Below, piece by piece: positions 56,762 through 63,939 of a DNA stretch of 64,000 nt. Location: the NCBI GenBank assembly GCA_964517765.1, contig CAZFEN010000006.1, positions 1 through 64,000 on the forward strand, given 5' to 3'. This DNA comes from Hydromicrobium sp964517765 (GTDB taxonomy: Bacteria; Actinomycetota; Humimicrobiia; Humimicrobiales; Humimicrobiaceae). A program made the translations under genes and the position numbers. Each line of letters begins with the position of its first letter. The stretch's first letter is position 1. The notes beneath the pieces were generated by a model. That model was given only the letters and a program-made list of their open reading frames with translations. It did no database searches and was not told the DNA's origin.

Positions 56762-57199
56762 TTAAAATTTGTCTATTTCTTTCAATAGTTTTCCTATGCC
56801 TTCTTTAGAGATATTTTTGCTATCAGATAGGAACCTCGATACCATGCCTCTGGTACTTTCTTCAAGCAATTTATCTGAAACGGATTTTATTATACTTTTT
56901 GAAAGTTCTTTTTTATCGACTGCAGCGGAATATATATAGGTTTTAGCAGCTTTATCCTGTTTGAGAAGTCTTTTTTCTGCAAGAGTAGTCATTGTCGACA
57001 TAACGGTTGTATAAGGAATAAATCCCTGTTCCTTACTCTCGATTTCCTTTCTTAACATATTCTCATGTACTTCTCTTACTGTTACTTTACCTTTTTCCCA
57101 GATAATTTTCATTATTTCAGCTTCCAGGTTGCTTATACTGTTGAGCCCGTTTATTCCTATTTCTTCTGATTTTTTCTTACTATTGATATTCTTTGCCAT
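56762..57199 (-). CDS. BlaI/MecI family transcriptional repressor
   Basis: 145-residue winged-helix protein of the penicillinase-repressor family: LEAEIMKIIWEKGKVTVREVHENM (helix-turn-helix start), YTTVMSTMTTLAEKRLLKQDKAAKTYIYSA (recognition helix and wing), and a helical dimerisation tail. Such repressors are cleaved or released by BlaR1/M56 partners; the M56-like gene follows 193 bases downstream in the same direction. I saw no classical TACA..TGTA operator nearby. GGGGA precedes ATG 57199. Confidence 0.9.
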   Translation of the reverse strand: MAKNINSKKKSEEIGINGLNSISNLEAEIMKIIWEKGKVTVREVHENMLRKEIESKEQGFIPYTTVMSTMTTLAEKRLLKQDKAAKTYIYSAAVDKKELSKSIIKSVSDKLLEESTRGMVSRFLSDSKNISKEGIGKLLKEIDKF

Positions 57200-57583
57200 T
57201 TTTGTCCCCGATCTTTGTTAAAAATTTATTAATTTATAAAATGTCTGCTAAACGCAAAACTTGAAATACTTTATACTATTTTTATGTAAAAATCAAATTA
57301 ACTTAAAAACTTATATTACTTGTTAATATTTAAGTATTTACCCGATCTATTTCAGTACGAAATAATAAGGTATTAATATTTAATATTAATACCTTATATT
57401 TTTTATTTTAACACATAACCTGTAGGAAATAAAATTCTTTCCTTTAAAAGACGATTATGGAAACCTTTCTAAACATTATAAAAATTAATATAATACAGGT
57501 AATGCTTCAGAGGGGAATTGTGATTGAAAAATATATATTTATCAAGATTCGGAACAGGTTTAGTATAGAGAGAAGAAGATAAT
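57200..57583. other. Divergent intergenic region with a 33-base palindrome
   Basis: 384 bases between the BlaI-type repressor (minus) and the second activator (plus). I see no gene in it. It holds a perfect palindrome at 57365-57397 (described separately), a T-rich run after it, and a TATAAT at 57489-57494 about 90 bases before the plus-strand gene, without a good -35 box. Confidence 0.7.
57365..57397. repeat. Perfect 33-base palindrome
   Basis: Left arm ATAAGGTATTAATATT (57365-57380), central T (57381), right arm AATATTAATACCTTAT (57382-57397), 16 of 16 pairs. It could be an operator for a dimeric regulator or a bidirectional terminator, as T-rich runs follow on the plus strand (TTTTTTATTTT) and, less so, on the minus strand. 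Confidence 0.8.
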
Positions 57584-59428
57584 ATGTCAGATAAAAAAAT
57601 AAAGATAGATATTCAGCCTATTGGCAAAAGGATATTTCTGGGTAAACCCGCAAACGGTCTTAAATCGATTCTGGCTGCCGGCATTGAAATAAAATCGGTA
57701 TGTGCCGGAAAAGGAACATGCGGCAAATGCCGGATAATAGTACTGGATAAAGAGAAAAAGCATGCAAATAAGAAGGAATTGGAGATATTGACCCCGGGTG
57801 AAATCAGCAGTGGGGTCAGACTGGCCTGCCAGCAGATTTTCGATAGGGATCTTACGATATATATACCTTCTTCATCGTTGAGCGAGGAACAGAAACTACA
57901 GATTGCAGGAGAGGAAGAATCAATAAAACCGGATCCGATTTGTAAAAAATATTTTATAAAATTAAAAAGGACCGGATCCGGAGGCAAGCAGGCTGATATC
58001 GATAGAATCAAAAATGCTCTTAAGGATAAATATAATATAAGAATTGATTCGATCGACCAAAAAGTATTGGCTGAAATGATTTTTACTATCAGGAAAAACT
58101 TATGGGAAATTACGGTTACTGTAAGAAATCATGAGATTATTTTAATTGAAGGTGGAGATAGAACTGCAAATAATCATGGTCTGGCAGTTGACCTTGGAAC
58201 TACAAAAATAGCAATTTTTCTGGTTGATCTGATGACAGGAAAGACAATTGACAGTAAAGGTATCATTAATCCCCAGATAATCTATGGGGAAGATGTAATG
58301 AGCAGGCTCGATTTTGCCATACAGAATAAGGATAATGCAAAGAAAATACAGAAGATAGTAGTGGGTAAAATAAATGAAGCGGCCAGTGAGATCTGCAGGA
58401 AAAATAATCTGTCAAGTAAAGAAATAACTGAGATGACCATCGTCGGCAATACTGCGATGCTTCATTTGTTCCTGAAATTACCGGTAAATAAGCTGTGTCT
58501 GTCTCCGTTTGTCTCATCGATAAAAGAATCTCTGGATATCAAGGCCAGGGATATCGGTATCAAAATTACAGCCGGCGGATATATTTTTTTACTTCAACCA
58601 ATAGCGGGATTTATAGGATCGGATCACCTGGCTATGATCCTTGCTGCAGGGATTCATAAAAGAAAAGGAAACTATCTGGGTATAGATATTGGGACCAATA
58701 CCGAAATTGTACTTAAAACCGGAGAAGAAATCACCAGTGTTTCCACTGCTTCGGGACCGGCATTCGAAGGGGCACATATAAAACACGGCATGAGAGCATC
58801 ACCCGGTGCCATAGAAAGAGTAATAATTGATCCCGGCACAGGATTGCTATCTATCCAGACTATCGATGATAAAGAACCGGTCGGTATTTGTGGTTCGGGG
58901 ATTCTTGATGCAGTGGCCGCTTTATTGAAAGCGGGTTTGATAGATAAAAAGGGTAAATTTAAAACTGATTCCGGCCATATCTGCAGGGACACAAAAGGAG
59001 AATTAAATTATGTATTGGCTCCTTCGGGCAGCAGTTTTGTTCCGCAGTGCGGGGAAAAAGATATTTCAATAAGCCAGAAAGATATTGTAGAAATCCAGCT
59101 GGCAAAGGGAGCAATAAAAGCAGGTATCGAAATATTGCTTGAACACGCAGGTATAAATATTAAAGAAATTGATGGGACTGTAATTGCGGGTGCCTTTGGC
59201 TCTTATATAGATCCAAAAAATGTTATGGACATAGGTATGTTTCCCGATATCCCATTAAAAAGGATCAGACAGGTTGGCAATGCGGCAGGAGTCGGGGCAA
59301 GGATGATCTTAATTTCAAAGAGGCAGAGAATCGATGCAGAAAGAATGGCAAAAAAAATAGATTATCTTGAATTGGCTTCATACCCCGGTTTTAATGATCA
59401 TTTCATAAATGGTATACAGCTTCCCTGA
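57584..59428 (+). CDS. Second corrinoid activator (RACo/RamA-like, ferredoxin plus DUF4445)
   Basis: 614 residues with the same plan as the acs-operon activator: N-terminal ferredoxin (CAGKGTCGKCRIIVLDKEKK, later CQQIF), and ASKHA-type domain with LAVDLGTTKIAIFLVDL, LGIDIGTNTEIVLKTG and PVGICGSGILDAVAAL. The two proteins differ over their full length. Followed after 120 bases by a UROD-family methyltransferase, so it probably re-reduces the corrinoid protein of a methyltransferase system rather than AcsCD. No corrinoid protein gene is adjacent, so its partner must be elsewhere. Confidence 0.88.
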   Translation: MSDKKIKIDIQPIGKRIFLGKPANGLKSILAAGIEIKSVCAGKGTCGKCRIIVLDKEKKHANKKELEILTPGEISSGVRLACQQIFDRDLTIYIPSSSLSEEQKLQIAGEEESIKPDPICKKYFIKLKRTGSGGKQADIDRIKNALKDKYNIRIDSIDQKVLAEMIFTIRKNLWEITVTVRNHEIILIEGGDRTANNHGLAVDLGTTKIAIFLVDLMTGKTIDSKGIINPQIIYGEDVMSRLDFAIQNKDNAKKIQKIVVGKINEAASEICRKNNLSSKEITEMTIVGNTAMLHLFLKLPVNKLCLSPFVSSIKESLDIKARDIGIKITAGGYIFLLQPIAGFIGSDHLAMILAAGIHKRKGNYLGIDIGTNTEIVLKTGEEITSVSTASGPAFEGAHIKHGMRASPGAIERVIIDPGTGLLSIQTIDDKEPVGICGSGILDAVAALLKAGLIDKKGKFKTDSGHICRDTKGELNYVLAPSGSSFVPQCGEKDISISQKDIVEIQLAKGAIKAGIEILLEHAGINIKEIDGTVIAGAFGSYIDPKNVMDIGMFPDIPLKRIRQVGNAAGVGARMILISKRQRIDAERMAKKIDYLELASYPGFNDHFINGIQLP

Positions 59429-59548
59429 TCCACATACTTTAATTTTACCGTTCTAAATATATTGAAGGTAATAAAACGAATTCTTATTAAAATAAGAATT
59501 TGAAAAGAAGATTACCCGGAGGAATAAAAAGAAGATTTTAAGAAAATA

Positions 59549-60685
59549 ATGACATCAAGAGAACGTGTTTGGAAGACGCTAAATCATAAAGAACCGGATA
59601 GGATCCCGGTGGACCTGGGAGGCAATTCATCGGGAATGACCGATATTGCATATAGGAAGTTAACTCATTACACCGGTATAAAAAATTACACTGCAGCTTT
59701 CTCTGAATGGCGTACTGTTGAAAATTTTGATGAGAGAATTCTTGAGCTTTTAAATATTGATATTCGTGCGATAAATTTGGGACAGCCGCAGGGATATAAG
59801 TCATTTGATTATTCTGAGTCAGATGATATTTTCGAGAATGAATGGGGCATACACAGAAAGAATACAGGTGATTATTCTCAAATAATTCATCATCCCCTGA
59901 GTGGTTTGACTATATATGATTTAAAAAATTTTCATTGGCCAGATCCCCGTGACCCCGAAAGAGTAGCAGGATTGCGGGAAAAAGCCCAAAAATTATTTGA
60001 AAATACGGATTATGCAATAAAATTGGCCGACCCAATGAGTCTATTCAACGAGATCAGCTGCATGCTCAGAGGATTTGAACAATTTATGGTAGATCTGGTC
60101 ACGAATGAAAAATTTGTTTTTACTCTGGTGGAAAAAGAGCTTGAACTCCTGATGGGATTTTATGGCTCAGCCCTGGATGCAGTGGGACAATATATCCAAA
60201 TTGTTGAAACTTCTGATGATTATGGTATGCAGAATGGACCCATGTTTTCACCCTCAATATATAAAAAATTTTTTAAAAAAGCGCATCAGAGGTTAAATGA
60301 TTTTATCAGAAGTAGAACCAGAGCAAAAATATTATTTCATAGCTGTGGTTCTGTTAAAGCTTTTATTCCGGACTTTATTGATACAGGGATAGACATCCTT
60401 GATCCTATTCAACCATATACGGCGGATATGAATTTGAAAGAGATTAAAAATGAATTTGGAAAATACCTGTGTTTCCATGGCGGAATTGATATGCCGTTGA
60501 TGTTACACGGAAGATCGATTAAAGATATTGAAGAGAATATAAAAGAAGTAATAAGAATCCTGGCAAAAGGCGGGGGATACATATTGGCGCCGACGCATAA
60601 TATACAACCGGATATACCTCCGGAAAATATTATTGCTATGTATAAGTATGTTAAGGAGCACGGAAGATATCCGATAGAGGTATGA
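59549..60685 (+). CDS. Uroporphyrinogen decarboxylase-family methyltransferase (MtaA/MtbA-like)
   Basis: 378 residues. The N-terminus TSRERVWKTLNHKEPDRIPVDLGG is typical of the corrinoid/CoM-type branch. Zinc ligands fit FHSCGSVKAFIPDFIDTGIDILDPIQ and the later CFHGGID. True haem-pathway HemE is unlikely because no haem genes are near and the active-site context is that of methyltransferases. In anaerobes such proteins transfer methyl groups between corrinoid proteins and THF or thiols. The gene lies next to the second activator. ATG 59549 is conserved, although GGAGGA is about 25 bases away. Confidence 0.85.
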   Translation: MTSRERVWKTLNHKEPDRIPVDLGGNSSGMTDIAYRKLTHYTGIKNYTAAFSEWRTVENFDERILELLNIDIRAINLGQPQGYKSFDYSESDDIFENEWGIHRKNTGDYSQIIHHPLSGLTIYDLKNFHWPDPRDPERVAGLREKAQKLFENTDYAIKLADPMSLFNEISCMLRGFEQFMVDLVTNEKFVFTLVEKELELLMGFYGSALDAVGQYIQIVETSDDYGMQNGPMFSPSIYKKFFKKAHQRLNDFIRSRTRAKILFHSCGSVKAFIPDFIDTGIDILDPIQPYTADMNLKEIKNEFGKYLCFHGGIDMPLMLHGRSIKDIEENIKEVIRILAKGGGYILAPTHNIQPDIPPENIIAMYKYVKEHGRYPIEV

Positions 60686-60880
60686 CTTGATACTTAATTT
60701 TATATTTATTCAGTCTATATAAAGATTTCCGGACTTATATTTTAGAATAATATTTTAAAGATTTATATAAATATAAAATTATTCAATAATACAAATAAAT
60801 AAATCCTTGTGTTATCTCATATTTCCAATAGAATCTTAATTACCGGGAAAAGAAATAAAATAAATTAAAGGATTTTTAAA

Positions 60881-61687
60881 ATGTTTTTATGCTTTGAAAG
60901 AAAAAATAAAAAATTTTTTTTATTAAAGATATTTTTATCAGCAGTAATGATTTTCTTACTGTTCTCTACTGTAAATTGCCGGGTTACCAATAATACCGAA
61001 AAAGCCAATTCCGATGAAGGAACTCTTATTGTAGGCTGTGATGCAACATACCCGCCTTTTGAATCTATGAAAGACGGCAATATCGTTGGTTTCGATATAG
61101 ATATAATTAAAGAAATAGCCAAAAGAATGGACAGGGAGATAGAAATAGAGTCAATTAAATGGGATAACACTTATGAGTTTCCTGAAGATATTGAAGATAT
61201 AAATCTGGATATGATTATTTCGGCAATTCCAATATTAGAGGAAAAGGAAAGCCTGGTTGATTTTTCCGATCCATATTTTGTAATGGAATATATGCTGATC
61301 GTTTTAAGCGGAATCGATCTTAAGACCCAAGAAGATCTTGAAGGAAGAGAAGTCGGAATACTCAACAGTGAAGAAAGTTATCTGGGCGAAGACTATTTAC
61401 GTGGTTATAGAATCGAAGGTTATGATGATGTTACGGCTATGTTCGATGATCTCAGAAATGAAAACATAAACGGCATTTTAATCTCACTTCCCATAGGAGT
61501 CAATCTAATGACTGAAAATGAAGGAATCTATAGCGCGCTGGAAATAGTCAAGTCCAATAAAAAATTTGGCATTGTTTTAAAAGAGGCAAGCGCCCTGAAA
61601 GAAGAAGTCAACAGCATCATAGAAGAAATCATGCAGGACGGCACCTATGATGAAATCTACAACAGATGGTTCAGTTACAATATCTAA
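60881..61687 (+). CDS. Orphan amino-acid-type ABC transporter substrate-binding protein
   Basis: 268 residues. Signal sequence (residues about 13-32) ending in TVNC, which is an imperfect lipobox, then a family 3 solute-binding domain: LIVGCDATYPPFESMKDGNIVGFDIDIIKEIAKRM, ILEEKESLVDFSDPYFVMEYMLIV and the C-terminal DEIYNRWF. No permease or ATPase gene lies next to it, so it either serves a transporter elsewhere or acts as a sensor. The ligand is unknown; the family binds polar amino acids. Confidence 0.87.
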   Translation: MFLCFERKNKKFFLLKIFLSAVMIFLLFSTVNCRVTNNTEKANSDEGTLIVGCDATYPPFESMKDGNIVGFDIDIIKEIAKRMDREIEIESIKWDNTYEFPEDIEDINLDMIISAIPILEEKESLVDFSDPYFVMEYMLIVLSGIDLKTQEDLEGREVGILNSEESYLGEDYLRGYRIEGYDDVTAMFDDLRNENINGILISLPIGVNLMTENEGIYSALEIVKSNKKFGIVLKEASALKEEVNSIIEEIMQDGTYDEIYNRWFSYNI

Positions 61688-61736
61688 GAAAAAAATTTTT
61701 TTATTTTTTTAAAAACGGAATCACAAAAATTATTCG

Positions 61737-61776
61737 ACCGTGTATCTATTAAAATTTTTTTTCACGGTGTTATAAT
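61737..61776 (+). promoter_or_regulatory. Promoter with inverted repeat upstream of acsE
   Basis: ACCGTG (61737-61742) and CACGGT (61763-61768) form an inverted repeat directly ahead of a consensus TATAAT (61771-61776). No good -35 is visible. The predicted start near 61783 is about 35 bases before acsE. The repeat overlaps the -35 position and may be an operator. Confidence 0.45.
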
Positions 61777-61817
61777 TAGGAATTATTATGATTTAATGTT
61801 TATAGATAGGGGAAGAT

Positions 61818-62612
61818 ATGTTAGTGGTTGGTGAAAATATAAGTGTTGTATCAAAGGTGGTGGGAGATGCCATAAGGGATAGGAATGCAGCGCCTATAAT
61901 CGAGATGGCAAAAAAACAGAAAGAAGCAGGAGCTGATTACGTAGATGTAAATATTGGTCCTGCTACAAAAAAAGGCGAGGAGCTAATGCAGTGGATAGTA
62001 AAAAGTATTCAGGCAGAAGTAGATGTGCCTCTTGCTCTCGATACTAAAAATATAAACGCTATGGAAGCAGGCCTGGAAGTGCATAAAGGTACGGCTATGA
62101 TCAATTCGGTTACGGGAGATAAAGATAAACTTGATATTCTTATGCCCCTTGCAAAAAAATATAATAGTAAAATTGTTGGAATTGCTCTGACCGAAAAAGG
62201 TGTACCCCCTGATGTTGACAGCAGAGTGGAAATAATTATGAATATAGTCAATTCTGCTCTGGAAAATGATTTATCTATGAAGAGTCTATACCTGGATCCT
62301 ATAGTGCTTCCTGTCGCAGTTCTTCAGGAACAGGTATTCAACAGCATAAAGGCACTGAAGATTTTTAAGGAGCTAAAAGAACTGATGGCTTTAACCGATG
62401 ATCCGAGAACAATTGTGGGACTCAGCAATGTTTCCCAATCTTCTCCTCCGGAACTCAAAAGTCTACTCAACAGGACATACCTCCTTATACTATTAAGTCA
62501 GGGCCTTGACAGCGCTATCGTCGATCCACTTGACAGAGAGTTAATGAACGCTGTAAAAACATATAATATACTGACCAATAAAATATTATACGCACATTCC
62601 TATCTTGATTGA
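61818..62612 (+). CDS. acsE: Methyltetrahydrofolate:corrinoid iron-sulfur protein methyltransferase
   Basis: Moves the methyl group of methyl-THF to AcsCD. 264-residue pterin-binding TIM barrel: MLVVGENISVVSKVVGDAI, the GADYVDVNIGPA and DTKNINAMEAGLEV strands, AMINSVTGDKDKLD, and TIVGLSNVSQSSP. Start ATG 61818 behind GGGGAAG. It lies 8 kb beyond the acs cluster, behind the activator and methyltransferase genes, yet is the required link between the methyl and carbonyl branches. Confidence 0.94.
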   Translation: MLVVGENISVVSKVVGDAIRDRNAAPIIEMAKKQKEAGADYVDVNIGPATKKGEELMQWIVKSIQAEVDVPLALDTKNINAMEAGLEVHKGTAMINSVTGDKDKLDILMPLAKKYNSKIVGIALTEKGVPPDVDSRVEIIMNIVNSALENDLSMKSLYLDPIVLPVAVLQEQVFNSIKALKIFKELKELMALTDDPRTIVGLSNVSQSSPPELKSLLNRTYLLILLSQGLDSAIVDPLDRELMNAVKTYNILTNKILYAHSYLD

Positions 62613-62702
62613 AAAAAGATCGATTTGTATTATTAATTCCGGTGCAGTTAAGGGTTTCTTATATTATTCTAATTAATTTATTAGAAATATGTAATTTACG
62701 GA

Positions 62703-62730
62703 TTGAATTAAAAACCGATTGTGATAAAAT
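62703..62730 (+). promoter_or_regulatory. Promoter directly upstream of the hairpin RNA
   Basis: TTGAAT (62703-62708), 16-base spacer, extended -10 TGaTAAAAT (62722-62730). Predicted start about 62737, two bases before the hairpin at 62739. The same extended -10 form occurs upstream of acsD. Confidence 0.5.
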
Positions 62731-62736
62731 AAATCA

Positions 62737-62792
62737 AAGGGGTAAGTGAATGCAGGCGTCCAATAGCTTTGAACACTTACCCCCCTTTTTTT
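62737..62792 (+). ncRNA. Candidate short RNA: hairpin with 25-base loop ending in a terminator tail
   Basis: GGGGTAAGTG (62739-62748) pairs perfectly with CACTTACCCC (62774-62783), followed by TTTTTTT (62786-62792). With the promoter just upstream this would give an RNA of about 55 bases. The loop carries GCGTCCAA (62756-62763), complementary to TTGGACGC (62963-62970) in the next leader. It may simply be the terminator of acsE; the close promoter is what suggests more. Confidence 0.45.
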
Positions 62793-62860
62793 ATGATCTT
62801 TTCCCCTGATAATTCTGATATTGGTTCAAGTTCAATGGTGGAAAGAATTTTAAAAAAAGG

Positions 62861-62890
62861 TTGACATACACGTCATAAAAGTATTATTAT
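62861..62890 (+). promoter_or_regulatory. Promoter of the secreted coiled-coil protein
   Basis: Perfect -35 TTGACA (62861-62866). Candidate -10 TATTAT at 62885-62890 (18-base spacer) or 62882-62887. Predicted start about 62897, giving a leader of about 165 bases. Confidence 0.65.
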
Positions 62891-62933
62891 TATACAACAG
62901 TAGTTTTAGAAAAATAAAATATAAGAACTATAA

Positions 62934-63007
62934 ATTTAGTAGCTTAGAAACTTTCTTCCAATTTGGACGCTAGAGGAAAGGGGAGCTAATAGCGAAACCG
63001 ACTAAAT
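62934..63007 (+). promoter_or_regulatory. Candidate pseudoknotted riboswitch-like leader
   Basis: Mutually compatible pairings: P1 ATTTAGT (62934-62940) with ACTAAAT (63001-63007); AGCT (62941-62944) with AGCT (62984-62987); CTTTC (62951-62955) with GAAAG (62976-62980); TCCA (62957-62960) with TGGA (62964-62967); and a pseudoknot CGCTA (62968-62972) with TAGCG (62990-62994). P1 shares bases with the terminator stem, so the two exclude each other. The 3' part, pseudoknot strand then AAACCGAC, loosely recalls class II cyclic-di-GMP aptamers, but I cannot confirm it. Confidence 0.45.
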
Positions 63008-63025
63008 AGGTCGGTTTTATTTTTT
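62995..63025 (+). terminator. Intrinsic terminator in the leader (attenuator)
   Basis: AAACCGAC (62995-63002) pairs with GTCGGTTT (63010-63017), seven-base loop, then a T-rich tail (63015-63025). It lies 39 bases before the start codon, so it can only act as a premature terminator for this gene. Confidence 0.8.
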
Positions 63026-63063
63026 ATAAAGATTAAAAAAATTACAATTATTAAGGGGAGAAA

Positions 63064-63939
63064 ATGGATTATATAAAAAGTAAATTTAGCAAGACAGTGA
63101 TATTTATTGTTGCGGTGTCCTTACTGGTAATGCTGGTTATTCCTACGGGTATAATTTTTGGAAATTCAGATACAGATTTAAAGGAAGCATATGAAAAAGC
63201 ACAAATAGCGCTGGCAACCGCACAGGAAGAAGTCGCAAAAGCTGAAAGCGATCTGGGATCTGCAAAGCCGATAGAAGCCGAAGCAAGAGCCAATCTCGAG
63301 TCTGCAGCACAAAAATTAAGTGTGGTAAATGATAACTTTGCAGGTGCTTCACCTGAGGTAGAAAAACTCAAAGAAAAGTTAGCTTTTGCACAGGCAGCCG
63401 CAGGAGAAGCAAATTCACTTTATGAAAGTATTATAGGAACCGGGACCGAGGAAGAAATCAATGCAGCTAAAAATGCTGTGGATAATGCTAAAAATGAATT
63501 GAGTTCAATAACGGCTGAATACGAATCTGCTAATTCCAATTTGGCAAACCTGCAGAGCGAACTGGATAAAGTAAAAGCTGAATATGAAAGTGCCAAATCA
63601 ACTGCTGATGAGGCAAGTGCGAATCTTCTGAATGCTGAAACAATCCTAAATGCAAAGAATGAAAATCTTAAGAATGCCCGGGCTGAAGTAGAAAGAACAA
63701 AAGCAGAACTTGAAGCCTACCAGACAGAAGTAGCTGAAGAAGCAGAAGCTGAAGATGAAGAAAATGTAGCTTCGAATGAAGAATCAACTACCGGAGATGA
63801 AACTACTACTGAAACAGAAGATACAGAAGAAGTAGTCACAGGTGAAGACAATGGGGAAACCTCTTCTGAAGGTGAAATATCAGATGAAGAAGTACCTGAA
63901 GAAGAATCAGCCAGTGATGAAACTACTACTGAAACAGAA
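63064..63939 (+). CDS. Secreted or surface coiled-coil protein with acidic Thr/Glu tail (3' end missing)
   Basis: At least 292 residues, open to the terminal N run. N-terminal membrane/signal segment (residues about 11-32, TVIFIVAVSLLVMLVIPTG). Residues about 37-225 are a long alanine/glutamate-rich coiled coil with heptad character. Then a very acidic low-complexity stretch begins, rich in Glu, Thr, Ser and Asp, with DETTTETE twice. ATG 63064 follows GGGGAG. It could be a wall-linked or CwlO-like protein whose functional domain lies beyond the window; nothing in the visible part proves that. Confidence 0.75.
63796..63939 (+). repeat. Exact 24-base direct repeat ending at the terminal gap
   Basis: The bases from GATGAAACTACT to GAAACAGAA occur at 63796-63819 and again at 63916-63939, 120 bases apart and in frame (40 codons). 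The second copy touches the N run, so a repeat longer than the reads is the likely reason for the gap. Confidence 0.85.

Larger units (their letters stand above)
62613..63063. other. Non-coding region of 451 bases with two promoters, two terminators and structured RNA
   Basis: No gene found. In order: promoter (62703-62730), short hairpin RNA (62737-62792), promoter (62861-62890), pseudoknotted leader (about 62934-63007), terminator (62995-63025), and a GGGGAG ribosome site before 63064. Each is listed separately. Confidence 0.8.

Noticed and set aside
56762..57199. Beta-lactam resistance locus (blaI-blaR1-blaZ)
   Set aside because: No beta-lactamase or mecA-type gene is present; the genes after the M56-like protein are the peptide and radical SAM enzyme.
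59549..60685. HemE (haem biosynthesis uroporphyrinogen decarboxylase)
   Set aside because: No haem genes are nearby, and the N-terminus and HxCG-type zinc motif match the methyltransferase branch.
62934..63007. Firm call of a class I cyclic-di-GMP, ydaO (cyclic-di-AMP), manganese or fluoride riboswitch
   Set aside because: The core conserved stretches of those classes are absent. Only a loose likeness to class II cyclic-di-GMP aptamers remains, so no name is given.
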